Positions 1-5,768 of a stretch of DNA of 45,733 nt are shown piece after piece (within the stretch, counting starts at the first letter, position 1; each line of letters starts with the position of its first letter). Position numbers and translations under genes: made by a program. The notes below the pieces were generated by a model. The model made no database searches and had not been told where the DNA came from. It worked only from the letters and a program-made list of their open reading frames with translations. The stretch spans positions 1 through 45,733 of the forward strand of contig CAVKGV010000015.1 in NCBI GenBank assembly GCA_963656065.1. The letters run 5' to 3'. Source of the stretch: Hallerella sp963656065 (GTDB taxonomy: Bacteria > Fibrobacterota > Fibrobacteria > Fibrobacterales > Fibrobacteraceae).

Positions 1-155
1 AACGTTCGCACGTCTAGGCTTTTTGTCGCGGCGCGACTAGGCCGCCTTCCCGGCGAGGGGCAAGGTAGGGGGACCTTTCCGAGTTGCGAAAGGCCAAGGT
101 CCCCCTTCCTTGCAACCACCCCCATGGCCACGCTTTTTTTCAGAGGTTTCGGTTT
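1..155. other. Gene-free left edge with strong hairpin
   Basis: No convincing gene is seen here. One frame is open from the left edge to about 234, but its translation is Arg/Pro-rich and not protein-like, and it runs into the dispersed repeat. The main structure is an imperfect inverted repeat at 61-112: outer arms CAAGG/CCTTG, then GGGGGACC/GGTCCCCC, then a short TTTC/GAAA stem. A smaller GTCGC/GCGAC palindrome lies at 25-37, inside two CTAGGC repeats. A T7 run at 134-140 lies too far from the hairpin to make a classical terminator. It could be the end of an upstream transcript or another dispersed element. Confidence 0.4.
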
Positions 156-347
156 GCCGTCATTCTGGAGGCTGAAAGCCGATAGAATCCCTCCCGCGGT
201 CATTCCACACTCCACTCTGAGTTCTAAGCTCTGACCTGGATCCTATCGCTCCGCACAGCTACGCTCCAGGATGACCGCAGAGCGTTCATACCTGCCGTCA
301 TTCCACTCTCCACACTCCACTCTCAGTTTTGAGTTCTAAGCTCTGAC
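156..347. repeat. Dispersed repeat, copy 1
   Basis: The unit starts GCCGTCATTCTGGAGG and contains GATAGAATCC, then CTGGATCCTATCGCTCCGCA and CTCCAGGATGAC. GTCATTCTGGAG and CTCCAGGATGAC are inverted relative to each other, so the core can fold into a long imperfect hairpin. A tail of the type TTCCACACTCCACTCT...TTCTAAGCTCTGAC occurs twice inside the copy (about 202-235 and 301-347). A clearly related copy lies at 25911-26135. No transposase is present, so it may be a MITE-like or REP-like element; that is inference. Its right end overlaps the last codons of the ybaK-type gene. Confidence 0.8.
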
Positions 348-829
348 TTCGGCTCGGCGATTTTTGCGACCGTTGCATGGACGGCCTCGATCAGGTCTTT
401 CGGGGCGATTTTCAGCTGGAGTCCCCGCTGCCCGGCGCTGACAAAAATTGTATCGAAACCGGTGGCTGTCTCGTGGATAAAAATCGGAAACGGCTTCTTG
501 AGCCCGATGGGGGAGCATCCTCCGCGGATATATCCGGTGAGCGGGGTGAGTTCCTTGAGCGGGACCGTGTCGATCCGTTTGTTGCCCGAGACTTTGGCGA
601 GTTCCTTGAGCGCGACTTCGAAGTTTCCCGGAACGACGCCGATGAGCGGTCCCGTCTTGTCGCCGCGGACGAGAATCGTCTTGAAAACGCGTTCAATCGG
701 TTCGTTCAGCGTCTCCGCGATATGTTCCGCTCCGAGTTCCGTTTCGGTGACCGGGTAGGGGACGAGTTCGTAGGCGATATGCTTTTGGTCGAGAATCCGC
801 GCGGCGTTTGTTTTCTTGGCTTTTTCCAT
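323..829 (-). CDS. ybaK: Cys-tRNA(Pro)/aminoacyl-tRNA deacylase, YbaK/EbsC family
   Basis: A 168-residue protein of the YbaK/ProX-like editing-domain family, which hydrolyses mischarged aminoacyl-tRNA, typically Cys-tRNA(Pro), in the cytoplasm. The family pattern is seen in RVFKTILVRGD near residue 50, a VVPGN motif, and the glycine-rich stretch GYIRGGCSPIG. The start at 829 is chosen because it lies two bases after the stop of the sirtuin gene with AAAGG upstream; a longer open frame to 1132 is only shadow sequence. The gene is the last of a three-gene minus-strand operon (M20 peptidase, sirtuin, ybaK). The final residues (SELRTQN) are encoded inside the dispersed repeat, so the native C-terminus was probably replaced when the repeat arrived. 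The fold assignment is firm; the exact tRNA substrate is not. Confidence 0.88.
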   Translation of the reverse strand: MEKAKKTNAARILDQKHIAYELVPYPVTETELGAEHIAETLNEPIERVFKTILVRGDKTGPLIGVVPGNFEVALKELAKVSGNKRIDTVPLKELTPLTGYIRGGCSPIGLKKPFPIFIHETATGFDTIFVSAGQRGLQLKIAPKDLIEAVHATVAKIAEPKSELRTQN

Positions 830-831
830 GG

Positions 832-1527
832 CTACTTGAGACCTTTCAGATAATTTTCGCACCACCGGGGAACGATTTCCGTGGCGACTCCCTCGATGCA
901 CATGTCCGTATGCGGATCGCTCGGGTCGATTTCTAAGTTCAGGCAGGTGACGTGTGCCCCGAAACGTTTCGCAACCTGCTTGAATCCCGCTGCCGGATAG
1001 ACGACGCTGCTCGTCCCGATATAGACGAATTCTTCCGTGTGGCGGAGGGCGTGTTCGATTCTTTCCATGTAGAGCGGAACTTCGCCGAACCAGACGATGT
1101 GCGGGCGGGTCGGTGCGCCGCAGACCGGGCATTTCGTTTCGAGCGTTTCCTCTCCGTCAAAGGGAAAAACGTGTTCCTCGCGCGATTCGCAGCGGAGCTT
1201 TTTCAGTTCGCCGTGCATGTGCAAGACTCGTTTCGAACCGGCGCGTTCGTGCAAGTCATCGACGTTTTGTGTCACGAGGAGAAATTCGTCGCCCAGGACT
1301 TTTTCCAGTTCCGCGAGGGCTTTGTGCGCCGCGTTCGGCTTGTATTTGGGAAGGGACGTCCTGAGCTGGCTGTAAAATTTCTTGACGCGGACGGGGTCGC
1401 GCCGAAAGCCTTCGGGGGTCGCGACCGCTTCGATCGGTTCGTTTTCCCAGAGTCCGCCGTTTCCGCGGAACGTGTTGAGACCGGATTCCGCGCTGATGCC
1501 CGCACCGGTGAGGATGACGACTTTCAT
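832..1527 (-). CDS. cobB: NAD-dependent protein deacylase (sirtuin, CobB-like)
   Basis: A 231-residue sirtuin, which uses NAD+ to remove acyl groups from protein lysines. Visible motifs are GAGIS at 8-12, TQNVDDLHERAG at 86-97, the catalytic histidine in HMHGE (H105), and the NAD-pocket segment IGTSSVVYPAAG. The zinc module is reduced: one Cys at 113 and CPVC at 133-136, as in the short CobB type. The residues expected to read negatively charged acyl groups are Y52 and R56, spaced Tyr-x3-Arg, whereas E. coli CobB has Tyr-x2-Arg; preference for succinyl versus acetyl groups is therefore open. Its ATG overlaps the TGA of the upstream M20 peptidase gene by four bases (ATGA), which suggests translational coupling. 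Confidence 0.93.
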   Translation of the reverse strand: MKVVILTGAGISAESGLNTFRGNGGLWENEPIEAVATPEGFRRDPVRVKKFYSQLRTSLPKYKPNAAHKALAELEKVLGDEFLLVTQNVDDLHERAGSKRVLHMHGELKKLRCESREEHVFPFDGEETLETKCPVCGAPTRPHIVWFGEVPLYMERIEHALRHTEEFVYIGTSSVVYPAAGFKQVAKRFGAHVTCLNLEIDPSDPHTDMCIEGVATEIVPRWCENYLKGLK

Positions 1528-2900
1528 TGGCTGAGTCCTTCAAAGAACAATGCTTCGGCGACGATGCCACGTTCAAAATCCTGCAGAACGAGACTTTCGT
1601 TTTCTCCGTGAGCGTTGCATTCCGGATCTTCGAGACCTGTCATGAGGATGGGAATGTCGCCGAGCGTATCGCGGAAGAGCTGCGCTCCCGGAATGGACGC
1701 TCCGCAGCCGATATACTTGGCTTCTTTCCCGTAGGCTTTGGTCATCGCGTCTTTCATCATCGCATAGTAGGGGTGTGAAATATCCGTCGTGAAAGGATTC
1801 GCCCCGTCTTCGGGGATGAGGCTGAGCGAGAGGCCGTCGGGGCAGTTCTTCTTGAGATGTTCTTCGAGGAGCCTTGTCGCGCGTTCCGTCTGCATGCCCG
1901 GAGCGAGCCGGATGCCGATGCGCGCATATGCGGAATCCTGGAGGACGTTTCCTGCCTGGGTCCGTGAGCCCGCTTCGAACGCCGTGACGACGATGGAAGG
2001 CTTTCGCCAGAGCGTTTCGAGAATCGAATCCTTGCCGCCTAGAAGCTTTGTCCCGGGAAGCATTCCCGATTCCTTGCGGAAAGTTTCTTCCGTGTAGCGG
2101 AGTGCGCGGTAGCTTGCGCGTTCTTCTTCGGTCGGTTCCGCGATGCCGTCGTTAAAATGTTTCACGAGGATGTTCCCATCCGCATCGGTGAGCGACGCTA
2201 TCATCTTGCAGAGGGCCTGTACCGGATCGGGGATGGGACCGGACCAGGAACCCGAATGGAGCGGCGTCTTGACGGATTTGACGATGACGGAAACGGCGGA
2301 CATTCCCCGGAGCGATGTCGTGATAGACGGGGTTCCGGTGGCAAAGTTCGAAAGGTCCGCGATGATGACCGCATCCGCCCGGAGAAGCTCCCGGTGCTTT
2401 TCGAGAAGCTCGCCGAAGCCCGAGCTGCCGCATTCCTCTTCGCCCTCGATGATGAACTTGATGTTCGGCATTCTGTCGCCGCATACGGCAAGCGCCTGGG
2501 AGACCGCCGCGATGTGCAGGATGATTCCCGACTTGTCGTCCGCGGCGCCGCGTCCGTAAAGGCGCCCATTCCGGATTTCGGGTGCAAAAGGCGCACTTTC
2601 CCAGAGAGCCTCCCGCATCGTCGGCTGCACGTCGTGGTGCGCGTAGAGAAGGATAGTCGGATTTTTGGGATGCGTTTTCAGCTCGGCAAAGACGGAAGAG
2701 CGTCCGCTTTCCGGAGTGAGAAGCTGCGCATTCGTAAATCCGTAGCTTTCAAAAAGGGCCTTGACCGCTTGGGCGGAACGATAGATTTCGTTCTGGTCAA
2801 AATGATCAAAGCTGATGGACGGAATGCGGATCAGGGCTTTCAGAAGTTCGACGTAGCGCGGAAACATTTCGTGGATGCGCGCCGGTAAAGTTTCGTTCAT
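1524..2900 (-). CDS. M20-family metallopeptidase (dipeptidase/deacylase)
   Basis: A 458-residue M20/ArgE/DapE-superfamily enzyme, a two-zinc cytoplasmic hydrolase of dipeptides or N-acyl amino acids. Metal and catalytic motifs are visible: YAHHDVQP (first His and catalytic Asp), GRGAADDKSG (bridging Asp) and EGEEECGSSG (general-base Glu and its neighbour), followed by a dimerisation domain and a late HGENE-type segment. The start at 2900 is preferred over a GTG at 2912 because GAGG lies about seven bases upstream of the ATG. It is first in an operon with the sirtuin and ybaK-type genes. Its promoter must lie in the short AT-rich gap shared with the divergent pyrD. No signal peptide is seen. 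The exact substrate cannot be told from sequence. Confidence 0.9.
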   Translation of the reverse strand: MNETLPARIHEMFPRYVELLKALIRIPSISFDHFDQNEIYRSAQAVKALFESYGFTNAQLLTPESGRSSVFAELKTHPKNPTILLYAHHDVQPTMREALWESAPFAPEIRNGRLYGRGAADDKSGIILHIAAVSQALAVCGDRMPNIKFIIEGEEECGSSGFGELLEKHRELLRADAVIIADLSNFATGTPSITTSLRGMSAVSVIVKSVKTPLHSGSWSGPIPDPVQALCKMIASLTDADGNILVKHFNDGIAEPTEEERASYRALRYTEETFRKESGMLPGTKLLGGKDSILETLWRKPSIVVTAFEAGSRTQAGNVLQDSAYARIGIRLAPGMQTERATRLLEEHLKKNCPDGLSLSLIPEDGANPFTTDISHPYYAMMKDAMTKAYGKEAKYIGCGASIPGAQLFRDTLGDIPILMTGLEDPECNAHGENESLVLQDFERGIVAEALFFEGLSQ

Positions 2901-2930
2901 GGAGAACCTCACACCAGGGAATTTTTTTTG

Positions 2931-2945
2931 TTAATTTAATCAAAT
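2931..2945 (+). promoter_or_regulatory. Candidate -10 region of pyrD, next to the start codon
   Basis: TTAATTTAAT ends five bases before the pyrD ATG, and no Shine-Dalgarno sequence is seen between it and the start. If TTTAAT is the -10 box, transcription would begin at or near the ATG, giving a leaderless mRNA. No convincing -35 is visible. The gap to the divergent M20 peptidase gene is only 45 bases. Confidence 0.4.
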
Positions 2946-4109
2946 ATGGCTGGCTTTAACAACGATTACGACTACAAATTGTCAAAAGGCGACAGGCTTC
3001 TCGCGCTGATTCGGAGCGTCTTTCGGAAATCCCCGGAGTTCCGGCACGATTCCCTGAAGCACGTGGCGCGCTTCGCCCCGTATATTCCCTTTCTCGGCGG
3101 AAAGCCGGACCTTTGCCCGGAGCAGAAAACCGTCATCTGCTTTCAGGACGGAAGCCTGCCGGTTACGCTTGCTTCCCCGATCATCCTCGCGGCGGGTGCG
3201 AACAAGACGGCGGTTCGGATTGCGGACTATGCGAACCTGGGATTCGGCGGAATTTCGGTCGGAACGGTCACCAGGCGCTTTCGCGAAGGAAACACGCACC
3301 GTCCGCGCATCGGCTTTTTGGAGCGCGACCGCGCGATCTACAACAGCATGGGACTGAACAACGACGGCGTAGAAAAGATCGCTTCGCGGGTCAAAGCCCA
3401 AATCGACAGGGCGCACCGGAACGGTCTCTCTGTCGGAATTTCCGTCGCGGAAACCCCGGGCCTTCTCTCGGAAGAAGAAAAGCTCGCCGACGTCCTCGAA
3501 TGCTTTGGACTTGCGTATCCTGCCGCAGATTACCTCGAAATCAACGCGAGCTGCCCCAATACGGGCGAGAGCCGCCTAGACCTTGACACGCGTTTCATCA
3601 AAACTTTATTCGGCGAAGTGATGCGCTTCCGGAATGCGCAGCCTGTAAAGAAAGCCGTCTATGCGAAGCTCAGCCCGGATCTTTCGGATGAGGCTCTCGC
3701 GGCGACGCTCGGAGCGCTTTCTGAGATTGGCGTTTCCGGCGTTGTCGTCGGCAACACGTATCCGACAAAAAAGATCGGTGCGCTTTCGACAGAGGCCCGC
3801 TACGAAGACCTGAATGTCCTTCGCGCGGACGGAGACAAGGGCGGACTCAGCGGGAGACCGCTCTACCCGAATACGTATCGGATGACAAATTTTGTCAAGT
3901 CACGTTTTCCGCAGCTGAGCGTGATCGCTTGCGGCGGAATCGACCACGGGAAAAAAATCTTCGACCTCCTCCGCGCAGGAGCCGACGCCGTGGAATGTTA
4001 CAGCGTCTGCGCGTTCCGCTGGATGCCCGCCCACGCCATGCGAAGGGAACTTTCCGCAGCTCTCGCCGAAGCGAATCTTTCGAATGTAATGGGACTACAC
4101 ACAAACTAA
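2946..4109 (+). CDS. pyrD: Dihydroorotate dehydrogenase (class 2-like, with Cys in the active-site loop)
   Basis: A 387-residue FMN-dependent enzyme oxidising dihydroorotate to orotate in pyrimidine synthesis. The N-terminal extension of about 70 residues, the NSMGLNNDG segment (133-141), GGLSGRPL and the late GGID/GADAVECYS phosphate-binding region resemble the membrane-associated, quinone-using class 2 enzymes. The catalytic-loop motif is NASCPNTG (200-207): it has Cys203 where class 2 enzymes normally have Ser and class 1 enzymes have Cys. It is thus a mosaic of class features. The ATG follows an AT-rich -10-like sequence directly, without a ribosome-binding site. The small gene behind it begins seven bases after the stop. 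Function is firm; electron acceptor and class are inference. Confidence 0.9.
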   Translation: MAGFNNDYDYKLSKGDRLLALIRSVFRKSPEFRHDSLKHVARFAPYIPFLGGKPDLCPEQKTVICFQDGSLPVTLASPIILAAGANKTAVRIADYANLGFGGISVGTVTRRFREGNTHRPRIGFLERDRAIYNSMGLNNDGVEKIASRVKAQIDRAHRNGLSVGISVAETPGLLSEEEKLADVLECFGLAYPAADYLEINASCPNTGESRLDLDTRFIKTLFGEVMRFRNAQPVKKAVYAKLSPDLSDEALAATLGALSEIGVSGVVVGNTYPTKKIGALSTEARYEDLNVLRADGDKGGLSGRPLYPNTYRMTNFVKSRFPQLSVIACGGIDHGKKIFDLLRAGADAVECYSVCAFRWMPAHAMRRELSAALAEANLSNVMGLHTN

Positions 4110-4115
4110 TTTCCT

Positions 4116-4658
4116 ATGCGCGCGCTTCTCGGCATTCTCTTCGCTTTCGCCTTTTGCGCCTCCGCCCATGCAGGCTTTTTCCTCGAAAAGGATGCCGCCG
4201 AAGAAGAAGCGAAGACGTTTGACGTGGAACGTGGACTTGCGTTCGGCGGGGGAAGTTCGTTCTCCTTTTATCTCGGGGCTTTGGACATCGCGATCGAAGG
4301 GCTTCTCGCTTACCGTTTTGAAAACGATTTCGGTTTAGGCGCAAACGTCTCGCTCGGCGTTTCGGAGCCTGTCCACGAAGCGGACATCGAACTTGACCGC
4401 TATATCGGGGCGGATGATTTTTTTGGAATCGGCTCGGGCGCGGTGCTTTTCGAAAAAGACGGAAAATACCGCACCTCTCCGCGCATCTTTATCGATTACG
4501 GGCGGAACACGAAGCCGTGGCCGCGGGCCCGCTTTGCGCTCCAGGCGAAAATCCGGATTTCTTATCTGGTGGGCGAAACGCTCGAACGGAAGGAATCTCT
4601 CACGACGCGGAATGCGAGCACCGTGATTTCCGGGCATTTTGCCCTTGTCTTTTTCTAG
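4116..4658 (+). CDS. Small exported, probably outer-membrane beta-barrel protein
   Basis: A 180-residue protein not recognised at family level. It begins with a short signal peptide (hydrophobic stretch ending CASAHA at about residue 19). The mature part alternates polar and hydrophobic residues, is rich in Gly, Phe and Tyr, and ends in Phe (FALVFF), the usual C-terminal signature of outer-membrane barrels inserted by Bam. Length and composition would suit an eight-strand barrel. It follows pyrD by six bases and precedes the PDZ-thioredoxin gene by nine, so the three may be cotranscribed. No ribosome-binding site is evident at this start. No function is proposed. Confidence 0.72.
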   Translation: MRALLGILFAFAFCASAHAGFFLEKDAAEEEAKTFDVERGLAFGGGSSFSFYLGALDIAIEGLLAYRFENDFGLGANVSLGVSEPVHEADIELDRYIGADDFFGIGSGAVLFEKDGKYRTSPRIFIDYGRNTKPWPRARFALQAKIRISYLVGETLERKESLTTRNASTVISGHFALVFF

Positions 4659-4667
4659 AGGTATCGA

Positions 4668-5432
4668 ATGTTGAATTTTTGGAACCGGATTCTATTCTGT
4701 CTTTTGTTCCTTGCCGCATATTCCTTTTCGGCGGCGTGGCTCGGCATTTCGTTCAAGTCCGAACCGTATAAAGACCAGATCGCGCTGAAAATCCAGGGAA
4801 TTCATCCGGAGTCGGGAGCGGTCGGGAAGAATGTCTTGCCGGGAGACCTGATCGTCGGAATCAACGGGCGGAAAATTGCGGAGATGAACGTGGTCAAGTC
4901 GGAACTTTCGAACGCCAAAGTGGGGAAGACGGTTTCGCTCGAACTCTTGCGCGACGGGAAAAAGTTCTCGGTGAATGTTTCGATGACGGAACGTCCCGAC
5001 GACATTTCGAGCCTGACCGGTTCGTCGATCGGTAGCAAGGCGGTAGCGTTCGAAAAGAACTTTTACCGGAACGGCGAAAAGAGGAAGAAAAAGCCCAGGG
5101 TGACGCTCCTCGACTTCTGGGCGACATGGTGCGGACCGTGCCGCATGACGCTTCCGATTCTCGGGCGGCTCTACGAGAAGCTCGGCGACCGCGGACTCGA
5201 AGTCATCGGCGTTTCGAGCGAAGCTTCGGGCGTCCTCGAAGATTTTTACCGGGAGCATCCGTCACCGTATCCGCTCTACCGCGACGCGACGCAGGAAATG
5301 TGGCGCCGCTACGGCATCTCCGCCGTCCCCACGCTGATGCTCCTCGACGAGAACGGCTACATCCAGAAAGTCTGGCCCGGAGCGCCGAACGAACGCGCCC
5401 TCGAACGGGCGATTCTCGATGCGATGGAATAA
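4668..5432 (+). CDS. Exported PDZ-thioredoxin fusion (TlpA/ResA-like)
   Basis: A 254-residue protein with an N-terminal hydrophobic signal or anchor (residues 8-23), a PDZ domain (about 25-108, with the LPGDLIVGINGRKI signature) and a C-terminal thioredoxin-like domain (about 125-254) with the redox site WCGPC (Cys155, Cys158) and the cis-proline segment AVPT. TlpA/ResA-type proteins reduce disulfides in periplasmic clients, for example in cytochrome maturation. A PDZ domain fused in front suggests recruitment to a particular peptide or protease substrate; that is inference. GAGG lies five to eight bases upstream of the start. It closes the pyrD group; the structured leader of the helicase gene begins shortly after its stop. 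Confidence 0.88.
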   Translation: MLNFWNRILFCLLFLAAYSFSAAWLGISFKSEPYKDQIALKIQGIHPESGAVGKNVLPGDLIVGINGRKIAEMNVVKSELSNAKVGKTVSLELLRDGKKFSVNVSMTERPDDISSLTGSSIGSKAVAFEKNFYRNGEKRKKKPRVTLLDFWATWCGPCRMTLPILGRLYEKLGDRGLEVIGVSSEASGVLEDFYREHPSPYPLYRDATQEMWRRYGISAVPTLMLLDENGYIQKVWPGAPNERALERAILDAME

Positions 5433-5473
5433 GTACGAAAAAAATCTCCCGTTCTTTTCGAATCGAAATATCC

Positions 5474-5479
5474 TATATT
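5474..5479 (+). promoter_or_regulatory. Candidate -10 box for the structured leader
   Basis: TATATT in the context CCTATATTTTG matches the CTATATT type seen ahead of glyA, hslO and the small ORF at 13375. It would place the transcript start near 5486, just before the GC-rich hairpin at 5495. The -35 region is weak (TTCTTT around 5452). Confidence 0.4.
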
Positions 5480-5485
5480 TTGATT

Positions 5486-5768
5486 ACATAGCTCGCCCGC
5501 GCGAAAGCGCGGGCGGGCATCCGTTTTGATTGAGTATTTGCTCTAGTCTCCATCTCGAAATCTGCAAATTTCACACTTACGAGAATAGGGTAAACCGCTC
5601 ACGTCCCGCTTGGGGCGTGGGTCGTTTGCGTTTATTGGTAAGTAGGCTTTGCAGAGCCTCGAGATGCAGTAAACGGTGTGACGACTCCACGCCTTTTTTG
5701 TTTGGTTAAAACTCGCACACTGACGGCAGGCAAGACTCTCTCGAAGAGTTTTACATGGGAGGCCAGTC
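5486..5768 (+). ncRNA. Structured 5' leader or small RNA ahead of the helicase gene
   Basis: This stretch of about 280 bases has no supported ORF but several strong secondary structures. Hairpin A (5495-5514) is a perfect GCCCGCGC/GCGCGGGC stem with a GAAA tetraloop at the predicted 5' end. Hairpin B (5600-5619) is CACGTCCC/GGGGCGTG with loop GCTT. Hairpin C (5614-5693) is long and stepped: GGCGTGG/CCACGCC, GTCGT/ACGAC, CGTTTA/TAAACG and AGGCT/AGCCT; it is followed directly by T6. B and C share bases 5614-5619, so they cannot form together. A last small hairpin (ACTCT/AGAGT) precedes the GGGAGG ribosome-binding site. Two readings fit: a small RNA ending at 5699, or an attenuator or riboswitch-like leader controlling the helicase. 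No known RNA family was recognised. Confidence 0.55.
5614..5699 (+). terminator. Intrinsic terminator made by the stepped hairpin
   Basis: The stem GGCGTGG/CCACGCC (5614-5620 with 5687-5693) extends through GTCGT/ACGAC with one bulged T and CGTTTA/TAAACG, is topped by AGGCT/AGCCT, and is followed immediately by TTTTTT. The arm 5614-5619 is shared with the competing upstream hairpin, so termination could be conditional. Confidence 0.6.

Noticed and set aside
5495..5514. Terminator of the PDZ-thioredoxin gene
   Set aside because: The stem is perfect, but no T run follows; a 5' stabilising hairpin of the next transcript fits better.
5486..5768. Retron-type or OMEGA-type RNA
   Set aside because: No reverse transcriptase, TnpB or IS200/605 gene is nearby, so the RNA is better read as a leader or independent small RNA.
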